DNA of 64,000 nt from contig NZ_BMML01000016.1 of the NCBI RefSeq assembly GCF_014645815.1, positions 124,001 to 188,000 of the forward strand, in the 5' to 3' direction. The position numbers and the translations under genes were made by a program. Within the stretch, counting starts at the first letter, position 1, and the number at the start of each line of letters is the position of its first letter. The stretch comes from Streptomyces fuscichromogenes (GTDB lineage Bacteria > Actinomycetota > Actinomycetes > Streptomycetales > Streptomycetaceae). Positions 49,494 to 57,726 of this stretch are shown here, piece by piece. The notes below the pieces were generated by a model, which was given only the letters and a program-made list of their open reading frames with translations, was not told the DNA's origin and ran no database searches.

Positions 49494-50354
49494 TCACTTG
49501 ACGGCGCCGGCGGTCAGTCCGGCGACGAGATAGCGCTGGAGGAGCAGGAAACCGGCCACCACGGGGACGCTCACCACCAGCGAGGCGGCCATGATCTGGT
49601 TCCAGTACACGTCGTTGAGCGTGGAGTAGCCCTGGAGGCCGACGGCCAGCGTGCGGGTGGTGTCGTTGGTCATCACCGACGCGAACAGCACCTCGCCCCA
49701 GGCGGTCATGAAGGCGTAGACGGCGACCGCGACGATGCCGGGGATCGCGGCGGGTACGACGATCCGCAGCAGCGCGCCGAGCGGCCCGCAGCCGTCCACC
49801 AGCGCCGCCTCGTCCAGGTCCCTCGGCACCGAGTCGAAGTACCCGATCAGCATCCAGATCGAGAACGGCAGCGAGAAGGTCAGATAGGTGAGGATCAGGC
49901 CGCCGCGGGAGCCGAACAGGGCGATGCCGGTGGCGTTGCCGATGTTGACGTACAGGAGGAACAGCGGGAGCAGGAAGAGGATGCCCGGGAACATCTGCGT
50001 GGACAGCACGGTGACCGTGAAGACCCGCTTGCCGCGGAACTCGTAGCGGCTGACCGCGTAGGCGGCGAAGACCGCCACGACGACCGAGCAGAGGGTCGCC
50101 GCGACCGACACGATCAGCGAGTTCACGAAGTACCTGGCGAGCGGGACCGTCGACCAGATGTCGATGTACGGGCGTACGGTCAGTCCGCTCGGCAGCCAGC
50201 GGAACTTGCCGGTGACGTCCGCGAGGGGCTTGAGCGAGCTGGAGACCATCACGTACACGGGGACCAGCACGAAGCCGGTGAGCAGCGTGAGGAAGATCCG
50301 CCGGGACCACAGGAAGGACCGCGGCGGGGCCATCGGCGAACTGGGGCTAGACAT
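49494..50354 (-). CDS. sugar ABC transporter permease (MalG type)
   Basis: A 286-residue membrane permease with six predicted helices. The EAA motif is EAALVDGCGPLGALLRIVVP, near residue 187. The gene lies between the other permease (eight-base overlap) and the beta-glucosidase (38-bp gap), within a four-gene operon of binding protein, two permeases and glycosidase. It forms the channel with its partner. The ATPase is missing, as is usual for MsiK-dependent systems. Confidence 0.92.
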   Translation of the reverse strand: MSSPSSPMAPPRSFLWSRRIFLTLLTGFVLVPVYVMVSSSLKPLADVTGKFRWLPSGLTVRPYIDIWSTVPLARYFVNSLIVSVAATLCSVVVAVFAAYAVSRYEFRGKRVFTVTVLSTQMFPGILFLLPLFLLYVNIGNATGIALFGSRGGLILTYLTFSLPFSIWMLIGYFDSVPRDLDEAALVDGCGPLGALLRIVVPAAIPGIVAVAVYAFMTAWGEVLFASVMTNDTTRTLAVGLQGYSTLNDVYWNQIMAASLVVSVPVVAGFLLLQRYLVAGLTAGAVK

Positions 50355-51339
50355 CGGCGGTCCTCCGTCCGCGTGTGGTGAACACCAGGTACACGCCGGT
50401 CACCACCAGCAGGAAGAGCAGCAGGAGCACGGACATGGCCGAGCCGGTGCCGAAGTTCCAGGTGACGAAGGAGGCCTGGTAGATGTGGACCGAGATGAGG
50501 TCGGCGGCCTCCGGGGCTGACCTGCCGAACAGGACGTACGGCGTGTTGAAGTCGTTGAACGTCCAGAGGAAGAGGACGAGGACCAGGACCTGGTTGACCG
50601 GGCGCAGCGACGGCAGCGTGATCCGGCGGATCTGCTGCCACCTGCCCGCGCCGTCGAGGGCGGCGGCCTCGTACAGCTCCCTGGGGATGTTCTGCAGTCC
50701 GGCCGTCACGATCAGGAAGGCGAACGGCCAGCCCTTCCACACCGACACGGTCAGCAGGGCGTAGAAGCTGTTGTCGCCGATCAGCCAGAAGGACGGCTTG
50801 TCGGTGAGGTGCAGCTGGTCGTGCAGGACGTGGTTCACCAGGCCGTTGTCGTGCTGGAACATGAACACCCAGGTGATGACGGCCGCGTAGACCGGCAGCG
50901 CGTACGGCACCAGGAACAGGGCGCGCAGCAGGCCCCGGCCGCGGAAGGTGTCCTGCATGAACACCGCGGCGGCGGTGCCGATCAGCCAGCACAGGCCGAC
51001 CGAGAGAAGGGTGAAGCCGACGGTGACGAGGAAGGAGTGCAACAGGGCCTTGCCGACCGGGGCGTTGAACTCGACCGACGTCCGGTAGTTGTCGAACGCG
51101 GCCCAGGGGGCGGTGGTCCAGTCCCGGATGTAGAACTGGGTGAGTTCCTTGAAGCTCATCACGACGCCGATGACCATCGGGATGAGGTGGACGAGGAGTT
51201 CGAGCAGCAGGGCGGGCAGCAGGAGCAGGTAGGGCAGTCCGATGCGGCGGATCCGCCCGGGGCGGCGGCCCGAGCCGCCCGCCGCCCCGGGAGAGTCCAC
51301 CCGCGCCGGTTCCCGCACGGCGGTGGTGGTGGTCGTCAT
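50347..51339 (-). CDS. sugar ABC transporter permease (MalF type)
   Basis: A 330-residue membrane permease. A Pro/Gly/Arg-rich cytoplasmic tail (residues 1-35) precedes six helices; the EAA loop is YEAAALDGAGRWQQIRRITL, near 237. The ATG at 51339 begins MTTTTTAVREP, five bases after the binding-protein stop, so the two are translationally linked. It pairs with the MalG-type permease to import the beta-glucoside recognised by the lipoprotein. Confidence 0.92.
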   Translation of the reverse strand: MTTTTTAVREPARVDSPGAAGGSGRRPGRIRRIGLPYLLLLPALLLELLVHLIPMVIGVVMSFKELTQFYIRDWTTAPWAAFDNYRTSVEFNAPVGKALLHSFLVTVGFTLLSVGLCWLIGTAAAVFMQDTFRGRGLLRALFLVPYALPVYAAVITWVFMFQHDNGLVNHVLHDQLHLTDKPSFWLIGDNSFYALLTVSVWKGWPFAFLIVTAGLQNIPRELYEAAALDGAGRWQQIRRITLPSLRPVNQVLVLVLFLWTFNDFNTPYVLFGRSAPEAADLISVHIYQASFVTWNFGTGSAMSVLLLLFLLVVTGVYLVFTTRGRRTADV

Positions 51340-51344
51340 GGTGC

Positions 51345-52661
51345 TCAGGCCGCCGGCATCTGCTGCTGGGCCTTCGCCAGCTCGGCCTTCACGGAGTCGG
51401 TGGTGACGGCCTTTCCGGCGGCCGCGGCGGCGAAGAGGTTCTTCACGGCCGTACCGACGGTCGTCTCGAACTGGGACTCCGCGGCCACCTGGGGCAGCGC
51501 CGCGGCGCTGGTGGCGAGGGTGTTCTTGAGGACGGAGTTGGCGGGGGTGTTGAAGGCCGGGTCCTCCTGGGCCGCCTTGACCGGCGGGATGGAGCTGTAG
51601 GCGGTGTTGAGGATCTTCTGCTCGTCGTCGCTGGTCATGAACTTCACGAACTTGGCGGCGCCGTCGAGGTTCTTGGTGTTCTTGAAGACGGCCAGGTTGA
51701 TGCCGGCGACCATCGAGTTGACCTGGGTGCCGGTGCCGGGGGTGCCGGACTGCACGGGCACCGGGGCGATGCCGTAGTCGCTGTCGCTCATGCCCTGCGA
51801 CTTGAGGTTGGCGGAGGCCGACTGCCACAGCAGCATGGCCTGTTTGCCCTTGGCGAAGTCGCTGACGGACTGGTTCTGCGCGTACTCGGCGTCGCCGGTG
51901 GGGATGACCTTGTCCTTGGCCATCAGGTCGACGTACTGCTTGACCGCGGCGACGATGTTGTCGTTGGTGAAGTCCGGCTTGCCGTCGGAGGTGAAGAAGT
52001 CGGCGCCGTGCTGCTTGGCGAAGACGAAGGCGTGGTGGATGTTCTCCGACCCGTTGCCGCCCTCGGCGCCCAGCACCGACTTGCCCTTCGCCGATATCTT
52101 CTTGCCGTCGGCGATCAACTCGTCCCAGGTGACGGGGGGCTTGGCGATGCCGGCGTCGGCGAAGATCTTCTTGTTGTAGTAGAGCGCGTACGCCATCGAG
52201 TACAGCGGTACGGCTGCCGGGTCCTTGCCCGTGGCGCCCGTGGAGCCGAGCGCGGAGTCGACGAACCGGTCCTTGCCGCCGATCTTGGCGAGGTTCTCGG
52301 CGTCCCAGGGCAGCAGCGCGCCGGTCGCCTGCAGTGAGGCGCTCCAGGTGTTGCCGATGTTCAGCACGTCCGGGCCCTGGCCGGACGTGGTCGCGGTGAG
52401 GATCCGGTTGAGCAGGTCCGACCAGGGCACGACCTCCAGCTTGACCTTGATGCCGGTCTGCTTCTGGAACTTGTCGAGTTCCGGCTGGAGCACCTTCTTG
52501 TCGATCTCGATGCTGGCACCCTGGTTGGAGGCCCAGTAGGTGAGCGTCTTCGGGGAGTCGTCGGACCCGCCACCGGTGGACGAACCGCCACCGCAGGCCG
52601 TGGCCGCGAGGGCGAGGGACATGGTGACGGCGCCTACGGCCGCGGCTCGGATGCTGCGCAT
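51345..52661 (-). CDS. sugar ABC transporter substrate-binding lipoprotein
   Basis: A 438-residue solute-binding protein. The signal peptide ends in the lipobox LAATAC with the lipidated Cys at residue 23, followed by a Gly/Ser-rich linker. The mature part (KTLTYWASNQGAS and GPDVLNIGNTWSASL) is a family-1 extracellular sugar-binding fold. As first gene of the operon it defines specificity; the downstream GH1 enzyme suggests cellobiose or another short beta-glucoside. No regulator gene is adjacent, and no CebR-type box is evident upstream. Confidence 0.9.
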   Translation of the reverse strand: MRSIRAAAVGAVTMSLALAATACGGGSSTGGGSDDSPKTLTYWASNQGASIEIDKKVLQPELDKFQKQTGIKVKLEVVPWSDLLNRILTATTSGQGPDVLNIGNTWSASLQATGALLPWDAENLAKIGGKDRFVDSALGSTGATGKDPAAVPLYSMAYALYYNKKIFADAGIAKPPVTWDELIADGKKISAKGKSVLGAEGGNGSENIHHAFVFAKQHGADFFTSDGKPDFTNDNIVAAVKQYVDLMAKDKVIPTGDAEYAQNQSVSDFAKGKQAMLLWQSASANLKSQGMSDSDYGIAPVPVQSGTPGTGTQVNSMVAGINLAVFKNTKNLDGAAKFVKFMTSDDEQKILNTAYSSIPPVKAAQEDPAFNTPANSVLKNTLATSAAALPQVAAESQFETTVGTAVKNLFAAAAAGKAVTTDSVKAELAKAQQQMPAA

Positions 52662-52774
52662 GGCTCCAGCTGTGCCTTTCCGGGAGACGAGAACCCCGAG
52701 AGGGCTTCGCGAAGGCCGGCGCCCGCGCGTGCGGACACCTGGGCCGTCGTTCGGCTCCCGAAGCCCCTCATGGC

Positions 52775-52795
52775 TTAATTTAGGACGTGAGTTAA
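52775..52795. promoter_or_regulatory. AT-rich partial dyad upstream of the beta-glucoside operon
   Basis: The 21-mer runs from TTAATTTAGG to CGTGAGTTAA; the ends TTAA/TTAA match and the ten-base arms agree at seven positions. It lies about 115 bp upstream of the binding-protein start in an otherwise GC-rich gap, a position suitable for a repressor site such as a ROK or LacI-type operator. Confidence 0.4.
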
Positions 52796-53008
52796 TCCCC
52801 GGAACAGTGGCTCGTCAAGGGATCCGGCACGGGTATCCGTGCAGGCGGGCCGGGGAACAGCCGGTTCCACGGCACCGGTACGCCCGCACCCGACGCCGTG
52901 ACCTGGGCCGAAGCGGGGCGACCTGCGCGGAGCGGGACCGACCGCCGTTCCACAACGGTTGTGTTTCGACGGGCGGTGCGGGGGTCGGGGGGAGGGTGGG
53001 CGACGGCG

Positions 53009-53041
53009 GCGGGGGCCGGGGAGGTTGTCCCCGGCCCCCGC
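53009..53041. terminator. strong hairpin after the EF-G-like gene
   Basis: Fourteen-base arms including GGGGGCCGGGGA and TCCCCGGCCCCC pair perfectly around the loop GGTTG, 33 bases past the stop of the minus-strand EF-G-like gene. Confidence 0.88.
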
Positions 53042-53074
53042 GCTGCGGGCTGCCCGGTCCCGCACGGGGCGGGG

Positions 53075-55255
53075 TCAGCGATCCGCACCCTGCGGCGTCA
53101 CCGGGCCGGGCGGGGTCGGGGCGTGGCCCGACGGGCGGGTGGTGAAGGTGCCCCGGCCCTGGGTGCGGCCGCGCAACCGGGTCGCGTAGCCGAACAGTTC
53201 GGCCAGCGGCACGGTGGCGGTGAGCACCGCCCCGCCACCCCGGGCCGCGGCGGAACCGGTGACCCGGCCGCGCCGGGCGGCCAGGTCGCCGAGCACGCCG
53301 CCCACCGCGTCCTCGGGCACGGTGACCGTGACCTCCGCGACCGGCTCCAGGAGCGTCATCGCGCAGGCCCGCAGGGCCTCCCGCAGGCCGAGCCGGCCCG
53401 CCGTACGGAACGCCGTGTCGGAGGAGTCCTTCACATGCGTCGAGCCGTCGGTCAGCGTGACCCGCAGCCCCGTGACCGGATGCCCGCCAAGCGGACCCTC
53501 GGCGAGGGCGTCCCGGCAGCCTGCCTCGACGGCACGCACGTACTCCTGCGGCACCCGGCCGCCCACGACCGCCGACCGGAACTCGAAGCCGTCCTCGTGC
53601 CCGAGGGGCGCCACGTCCAGGACGACGTGCGCGAACTGCCCCGCCCCGCCGGTCTGGTGGACGTGCCGGTGGACGAAGCCGGTCACCCCGTGGACCACGG
53701 TCTCCCGGAAGGCGACCCGCGGCCGACCGACCGTGACCTCGGGGCCACCGTCCCGGCGGATCTTCTCCACCGCGACCTCCAGGTGCAGTTCCCCCATCCC
53801 GGACAGCACGGTCTGCCCGGTCTCGGCGTCGGCGCGCACCACCAGCGAGGGGTCCTCCTCGGCCAGCCGGGCCAGCGCCTGCGCCAGCCGGTCGGTGTCG
53901 GTACGGCGACGGGCCTCGACCGCGACCGACACCACCGGTTCCGCGGCGACCGGCGGTTCCAGCAGCAGCGGGGCGTCCGGAGCGCACAGCGTGGCGCCGG
54001 GGCGGGCCGACTTCAGCCCGACGACGGCGACGATGTCGCCCGCCACCGCGCGGTCCAGGGGCAGATGCCGGTCGGCCATGACACGCAGGATGCGCGCCAC
54101 GCGTTCGGTACGGCGCGTCGCCGGGTCCCACACGGTGGCTCCCTTCTCGATCGTGCCCGAGTAGATCCGGACGTGGGTGAGGCGTCCGGTGGCGGTCGCG
54201 GTCACCTTGAACGCGAGCGCCGCGAACGGCCCTTCGGGGTCGGCGGCCCGCCGCTGCTCGGCGCCCTGGTGGGTACCGCGCACGGCGGGTACGTCGAGCG
54301 GCGAGGGCAGATACGCCACGGCCGCGTCGAGCAGCGGTTCGATGCCCCGGTTGCGGTAGGCGGAGCCGCAGAGCACGACGACGCCCTCGCCGGTCAGGGT
54401 GAGGTCGCGCAGCGCGCCGGCCAGGGTGGCGGCGGACAGCCGGCCGGGCGGCGCGCAGAACTCCTCCAGCGCGGCCGGGTGCAGCGCGGCCACCGCCTCC
54501 TCCAGCACGCGCCGTCGCCGTTCGGCCTCGGCACGCAACTCCTCGGGCACCGGCCCGATCACCGGCCCGGCGGCCGATTGCACCGACGGACCCGCCACGG
54601 ATCCGTTCGCCGGTCCGGTCGCCGGTCCGTTCACCGGTCCGTTCGCCGGTCCCGGCACCGCCCTGCCGCCGTCGTCCGCCCAGACCAGCGCGCGCATGCG
54701 TACGAGGTCGACGACGCCGGTGAAGCCGTCCTCCGTGCCGATGGGCAACTGGACGACGAGCGGGACCGGGTGCAGACGGCCGCGGATCGACTCGACGGCT
54801 CTGTCGAGGTCGGCGCCCGCGCGGTCCAGCTTGTTGACGAAGGCGATCCTCGGGACGCCGTGCCGGTCGGCCTGCCGCCACACCGACTCGCTCTGCGGCT
54901 CGACGCCGGCGACCGCGTCGAAGACGGCGATCGCGCCGTCGAGGACGCGCAGGGAGCGTTCGACCTCGTCGGCGAAGTCGACGTGGCCGGGGGTGTCGAT
55001 GAGGTTGACGCGGTGGCCGTTCCAGGCGCAGCTGACGGCCGCGGCGAAGATGGTGATGCCGCGGTCGCGTTCCTGGGGATCGAAATCGGTGACGGTGGTG
55101 CCGTCGTGGACCTCGCCGCGTTTGTGGATGGTACCGGTGGCGAAGAGGACGCGTTCGGTGACGGTGGTCTTTCCGGCGTCGACGTGGGCGAGGATGCCCA
55201 GGTTGCGAACGGCGGCCAGAGGACTGAGCGAGTTCGGGTGGAGTTCGGTGCGCAT
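53075..55255 (-). CDS. elongation factor G paralogue
   Basis: A 726-residue translational GTPase. GTP-binding motifs are all present: AHVDAGKTT (G1), RGITI (G2), DTPGHVDF with the catalytic His (G3) and NKLDRAG (G4). Domains II-V follow, with HQTGGAGQFAHV in domain IV. It resembles EF-G more than the OtrA/TetM ribosome-protection proteins, and as a second copy it is likely a specialised factor (stress or resistance) rather than the housekeeping EF-G, which normally sits with rpsL/rpsG/tuf. After ALVWADDGG an insertion rich in Gly-Pro-Asn (about residues 200-233) is encoded by 12-bp tandem repeats. The ATG at 55255 gives MRTELHPNSL. Confidence 0.87.
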   Translation of the reverse strand: MRTELHPNSLSPLAAVRNLGILAHVDAGKTTVTERVLFATGTIHKRGEVHDGTTVTDFDPQERDRGITIFAAAVSCAWNGHRVNLIDTPGHVDFADEVERSLRVLDGAIAVFDAVAGVEPQSESVWRQADRHGVPRIAFVNKLDRAGADLDRAVESIRGRLHPVPLVVQLPIGTEDGFTGVVDLVRMRALVWADDGGRAVPGPANGPVNGPATGPANGSVAGPSVQSAAGPVIGPVPEELRAEAERRRRVLEEAVAALHPAALEEFCAPPGRLSAATLAGALRDLTLTGEGVVVLCGSAYRNRGIEPLLDAAVAYLPSPLDVPAVRGTHQGAEQRRAADPEGPFAALAFKVTATATGRLTHVRIYSGTIEKGATVWDPATRRTERVARILRVMADRHLPLDRAVAGDIVAVVGLKSARPGATLCAPDAPLLLEPPVAAEPVVSVAVEARRRTDTDRLAQALARLAEEDPSLVVRADAETGQTVLSGMGELHLEVAVEKIRRDGGPEVTVGRPRVAFRETVVHGVTGFVHRHVHQTGGAGQFAHVVLDVAPLGHEDGFEFRSAVVGGRVPQEYVRAVEAGCRDALAEGPLGGHPVTGLRVTLTDGSTHVKDSSDTAFRTAGRLGLREALRACAMTLLEPVAEVTVTVPEDAVGGVLGDLAARRGRVTGSAAARGGGAVLTATVPLAELFGYATRLRGRTQGRGTFTTRPSGHAPTPPGPVTPQGADR
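54609..54656 (-). repeat. four 12-bp tandem repeats inside the EF-G-like gene
   Basis: Units GCCGGTCCGGTC, GCCGGTCCGTTC, ACCGGTCCGTTC and GCCGGTCCCGGC follow one another. The period is a multiple of three, so expansion keeps frame; the encoded peptide alternates GPAN, GPVN and GPAT. It falls in a surface loop of the G-prime region. Confidence 0.85.
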
Positions 55256-56082
55256 GGCCCGATGCCTTTCGAATGACGGTTCCCGGAATGACTCCCGGAA
55301 GGGGCAGCGCAATTTCCCGTGCGGCGAAGTTCACCGGTCATGACTGACGACGTGTCAATGCCGTGGCATATGCCGGTAGTTGATTGATCCGGTCGCGCGT
55401 CACGGAGTCCGGTACCGGCCGCGCAGCGGGCACCGGGGGGACGGGGACACGAGGATCACCTCGTAGCGGGAACGGGGAGAGGAGACGGCGGTGCGATCCC
55501 GCATGACCCTCTCCTCTCATTCGTCCGGACTCGTCGCGGCACGGCACCTGGAGCGCGTTCCGCGGCTACGGTGCGTGATACCGGGTGAGTGTAGGCAGGG
55601 GGTGCGGGACACGGCACCCGGTTTTCGACCGGCCGCTTCCGCCCGGCACTTCAGGAGAGCTCCCACGGCGTTCCCCGCGGCCCTCCCGCCGGTGCGAGGG
55701 GCCCGGCGGCCGGGCGGGGAGACCTGCGGGCACTTTCCGGAGATACCGGTTCGTTCCCTTTTCTCCGCTCCGCAGGGAATGGGGCGACTCGTTGTCCCGA
55801 CATTTTCCGGACATTCATCTGGCCGGCATCGATAACTCCCCGCACCGGGAAGGCGCTTTCTGGATCGACGGACCAGAGCGGAGCCGTTCACCGGCAGAGA
55901 CCGCCGCAACTCCAGCGATTGGCCGAAAAGCACGCTTTACGGCTCCCACAGGGACATCGGGACGCCGATCTCCGGCACCGGCACCGCCCAGCCCGGAAAG
56001 GACGTCCGGAACGCCCCGGATGCACATCATCCCGGGTGACGCGCACCGCGGACCTCCCTGAACCGGCACAGCGGGAGTTGGT
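55256..56082. other. long intergenic region, no convincing gene
   Basis: More than 800 bp between the EF-G-like start and a small ORF. Base composition is more mixed than in neighbouring genes, codon-position bias is weak in all frames, and open frames of 70-160 codons overlap on both strands without known motifs. I note GGAGAGGAG pairing with CTCTCCTC near 55470-55520 and two TTTCCGGA copies near 55735 and 55805. A long leader for the EF-G-like mRNA, a small RNA or decayed genes are all possible. Confidence 0.45.
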
Positions 56083-56229
56083 GTGGAACATGTGTGGACA
56101 TTCGGTGAAGTGCTGCTCATGGCTGAGAAATTGGGATCCCGCCCCGGGTTCCGGCGGGGTGCGCAATCGACGGGAAGTGGTCCGTCCCGGTGGCCGGTGA
56201 ACGCTCTACCGCTCTACGAGCAGGCCTAA
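56083..56229 (+). CDS. possible 48-codon ORF upstream of the MFS gene
   Basis: A GTG start with GGGAG five bases upstream opens MEHVWTFGEVLLMAEKLGSR and ends in NALPLYEQA before TAA. No homologous family is recognised. Codon use is less GC-biased than neighbours. It could be a leader peptide or small protein of the MFS transcript, 53 bp upstream of that start, or a remnant. Confidence 0.3.
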   Translation: MEHVWTFGEVLLMAEKLGSRPGFRRGAQSTGSGPSRWPVNALPLYEQA

Positions 56230-56282
56230 TCTGATGCGCGGGCAGGCTGAATGGGCCCGGAAAGCGGACGGATTGGAATCGA

Positions 56283-57518
56283 TTGGACACGGATAAGACG
56301 CGGAGAGCACCATTCGCCGCGCTGCGCCCGGATGCCACGATGCCGGTCGCCGCGCAGGTGCTCATCGCGGGGACGCTCTTCTCCCGGCTCGGTGACACGC
56401 TCGCCTCCCTGGGCCTGGTGCTGCACGCGGCGGACCGGGACATCCGCTTCGGGGTGACCGAGGTGATGCTCGCCGAACTCATCCCCACGGTCCTCGCGGC
56501 ACCGCTGATCGGCTCCGTGGTGGACCGGTTCAGTGCGCGCGCGGTCTGCCTGTGGGCGCTGTTGGCCCAGGCGCTGGCCCTGGGCGCTGCCACCGCGGTC
56601 GGCGGATTCCACGCACGGGTGGCGCTGGTGGCGCTGTCGGCCCTGGCCGGCGTGGCCTCGGTGGCCGCCGGGTTCAAGATGCTGCCCGCCGTGTCCGGTG
56701 AGAAGCACACGGGCCGGGCGAACAGCCTGCTGACGGCGGGCCTCTCGGTCGCGGGGCTGATCGGCCCTCCCCTGGCCGGCTTCCTGAACTCCCGGTGGGG
56801 CACGCCCGTGCTGCTCGCGGTGGACGCCGCGTCCTTCCTGGTGCTCGCGGGCTGCACCATGCTGGCGGTGCCGAACACCGTGGACGTGGCGATCGGCCGC
56901 CGCCCCGCCACCAGGCTCGCGGACGGCTACCGGGCGCTGCGCGACGCGCCGGTGGTGGGCACGCTGATGCCGGCGCTGGCGGCGGCGATGGTGGCCACCA
57001 GCATCGAGAACGTCGCGGGCGTCTACTACCTGCGGGACGTCGTCAACGGCGACGACACCGTGTTCGGCCTCTTCCTGGCGACCTGGGCCCTCGGCTCCGT
57101 CCCGGGCGCGCTGCTCGCGGGCCGCGCGCGCTGGGCCGACCGGCACACCCTGCTGATCGTCGGCGGCGTGACGGGCATCGCGGTGGGCCTGCTCCTCACC
57201 GGTCTGATCCCGGTGGCCGCGGTGATCTTCCCGTTGTTCCTGATCGCGGGCTTCGGCAACGGCGCCTGCAACGTCGGCCTGCGCAACGCGGTGCACGCGC
57301 GCGTGCCGGCCGAGGTGCACGGCAGCGCCTGGGCCTGCTTCCAGGCGCTGTCCCGCAGCTGCATCGGCGTCGGCTACCTGCTGGGCACTCCCAACAGCGT
57401 GGTCTCCAGCCAGGGTCAGGTCATCATCTCGGGCGTCATCCCGCTGGTGGCCATGGTGTGGGCCGCCCTGGTCTTCGTCCGCCGCCGCGAGTCCACCGTG
57501 AGCGAGCCCTCCTCCTGA
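56283..57518 (+). CDS. MFS transporter
   Basis: A 411-residue, roughly 12-helix major facilitator. It shows LFSRLGDTLASLGLVLHAAD at the first helix and RFSARAVCLWALLAQALALG after helix 2, a layout of the MFS_3/enterobactin-exporter-like group, suggesting efflux of a small molecule. The TTG start at 56283 is in frame with an ATG at 56340, which would remove the first 19 residues; GGAA precedes the TTG. No resistance or biosynthetic gene is immediately adjacent, so the substrate is open. It ends about 100 bp before the chitinase control region. Confidence 0.8.
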   Translation: MDTDKTRRAPFAALRPDATMPVAAQVLIAGTLFSRLGDTLASLGLVLHAADRDIRFGVTEVMLAELIPTVLAAPLIGSVVDRFSARAVCLWALLAQALALGAATAVGGFHARVALVALSALAGVASVAAGFKMLPAVSGEKHTGRANSLLTAGLSVAGLIGPPLAGFLNSRWGTPVLLAVDAASFLVLAGCTMLAVPNTVDVAIGRRPATRLADGYRALRDAPVVGTLMPALAAAMVATSIENVAGVYYLRDVVNGDDTVFGLFLATWALGSVPGALLAGRARWADRHTLLIVGGVTGIAVGLLLTGLIPVAAVIFPLFLIAGFGNGACNVGLRNAVHARVPAEVHGSAWACFQALSRSCIGVGYLLGTPNSVVSSQGQVIISGVIPLVAMVWAALVFVRRRESTVSEPSS

Positions 57519-57615
57519 GCGACCGACCGGCTGGTCGGAAAGTAACGGAACCGAAGGCGACCGCAAAGTCCCTGCCCGCGTGCGCAGTTGACACCGGCGA
57601 GCCCGAATGGACGCA

Positions 57616-57670
57616 GTTGGTCTAGTCCTCTTGACGGAATGGCCTCGGCGGCGGTTTGGTATGTACCAAA
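57616..57670 (+). promoter_or_regulatory. two DasR-like operator sites upstream of the GH18 gene
   Basis: GTTGGTCTAGTCCTCT (57616-57631) matches 12 of 16 positions of the DasR consensus ACTGGTCTAGACCACT, including TGGTCTAG. TTTGGTATGTACCAAA (57655-57670) is a perfect 7+7 inverted repeat with the TGGT-N4-ACCA frame of the same consensus. Centres are 39 bp apart, and a TTGACG -35-like hexamer abuts the first site. DasR represses chitinase genes until glucosamine 6-phosphate accumulates. Confidence 0.7.
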
Positions 57671-57726
57671 TCACGGCCCACCCCCACCACTCCGCCCTCG
57701 ATGGGCATCCCGAAAGGGCCACTGTC

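Larger units (their letters stand above)
52662..53074. other. 413-bp intergenic region between importer and EF-G-like genes
   Basis: It contains a perfect CTTCGCGAAG palindrome at 52705-52714, the AT-rich element at 52775-52795 and a strong hairpin at 53009-53041. No gene with coding-like motifs is visible. It should carry the promoter of the beta-glucoside operon. Confidence 0.6.

Noticed and set aside
53075..55255. OtrA/TetM-type tetracycline ribosome-protection protein
   Set aside because: G-domain and domain IV motifs follow EF-G more closely (for example HQTGGAGQFAHV), and no tetracycline locus is present.
52898..55276. Long open frame antisense to the EF-G-like gene
   Set aside because: Opposite-strand artefact of GC3 bias; all EF-G motifs are in the minus-strand frame.
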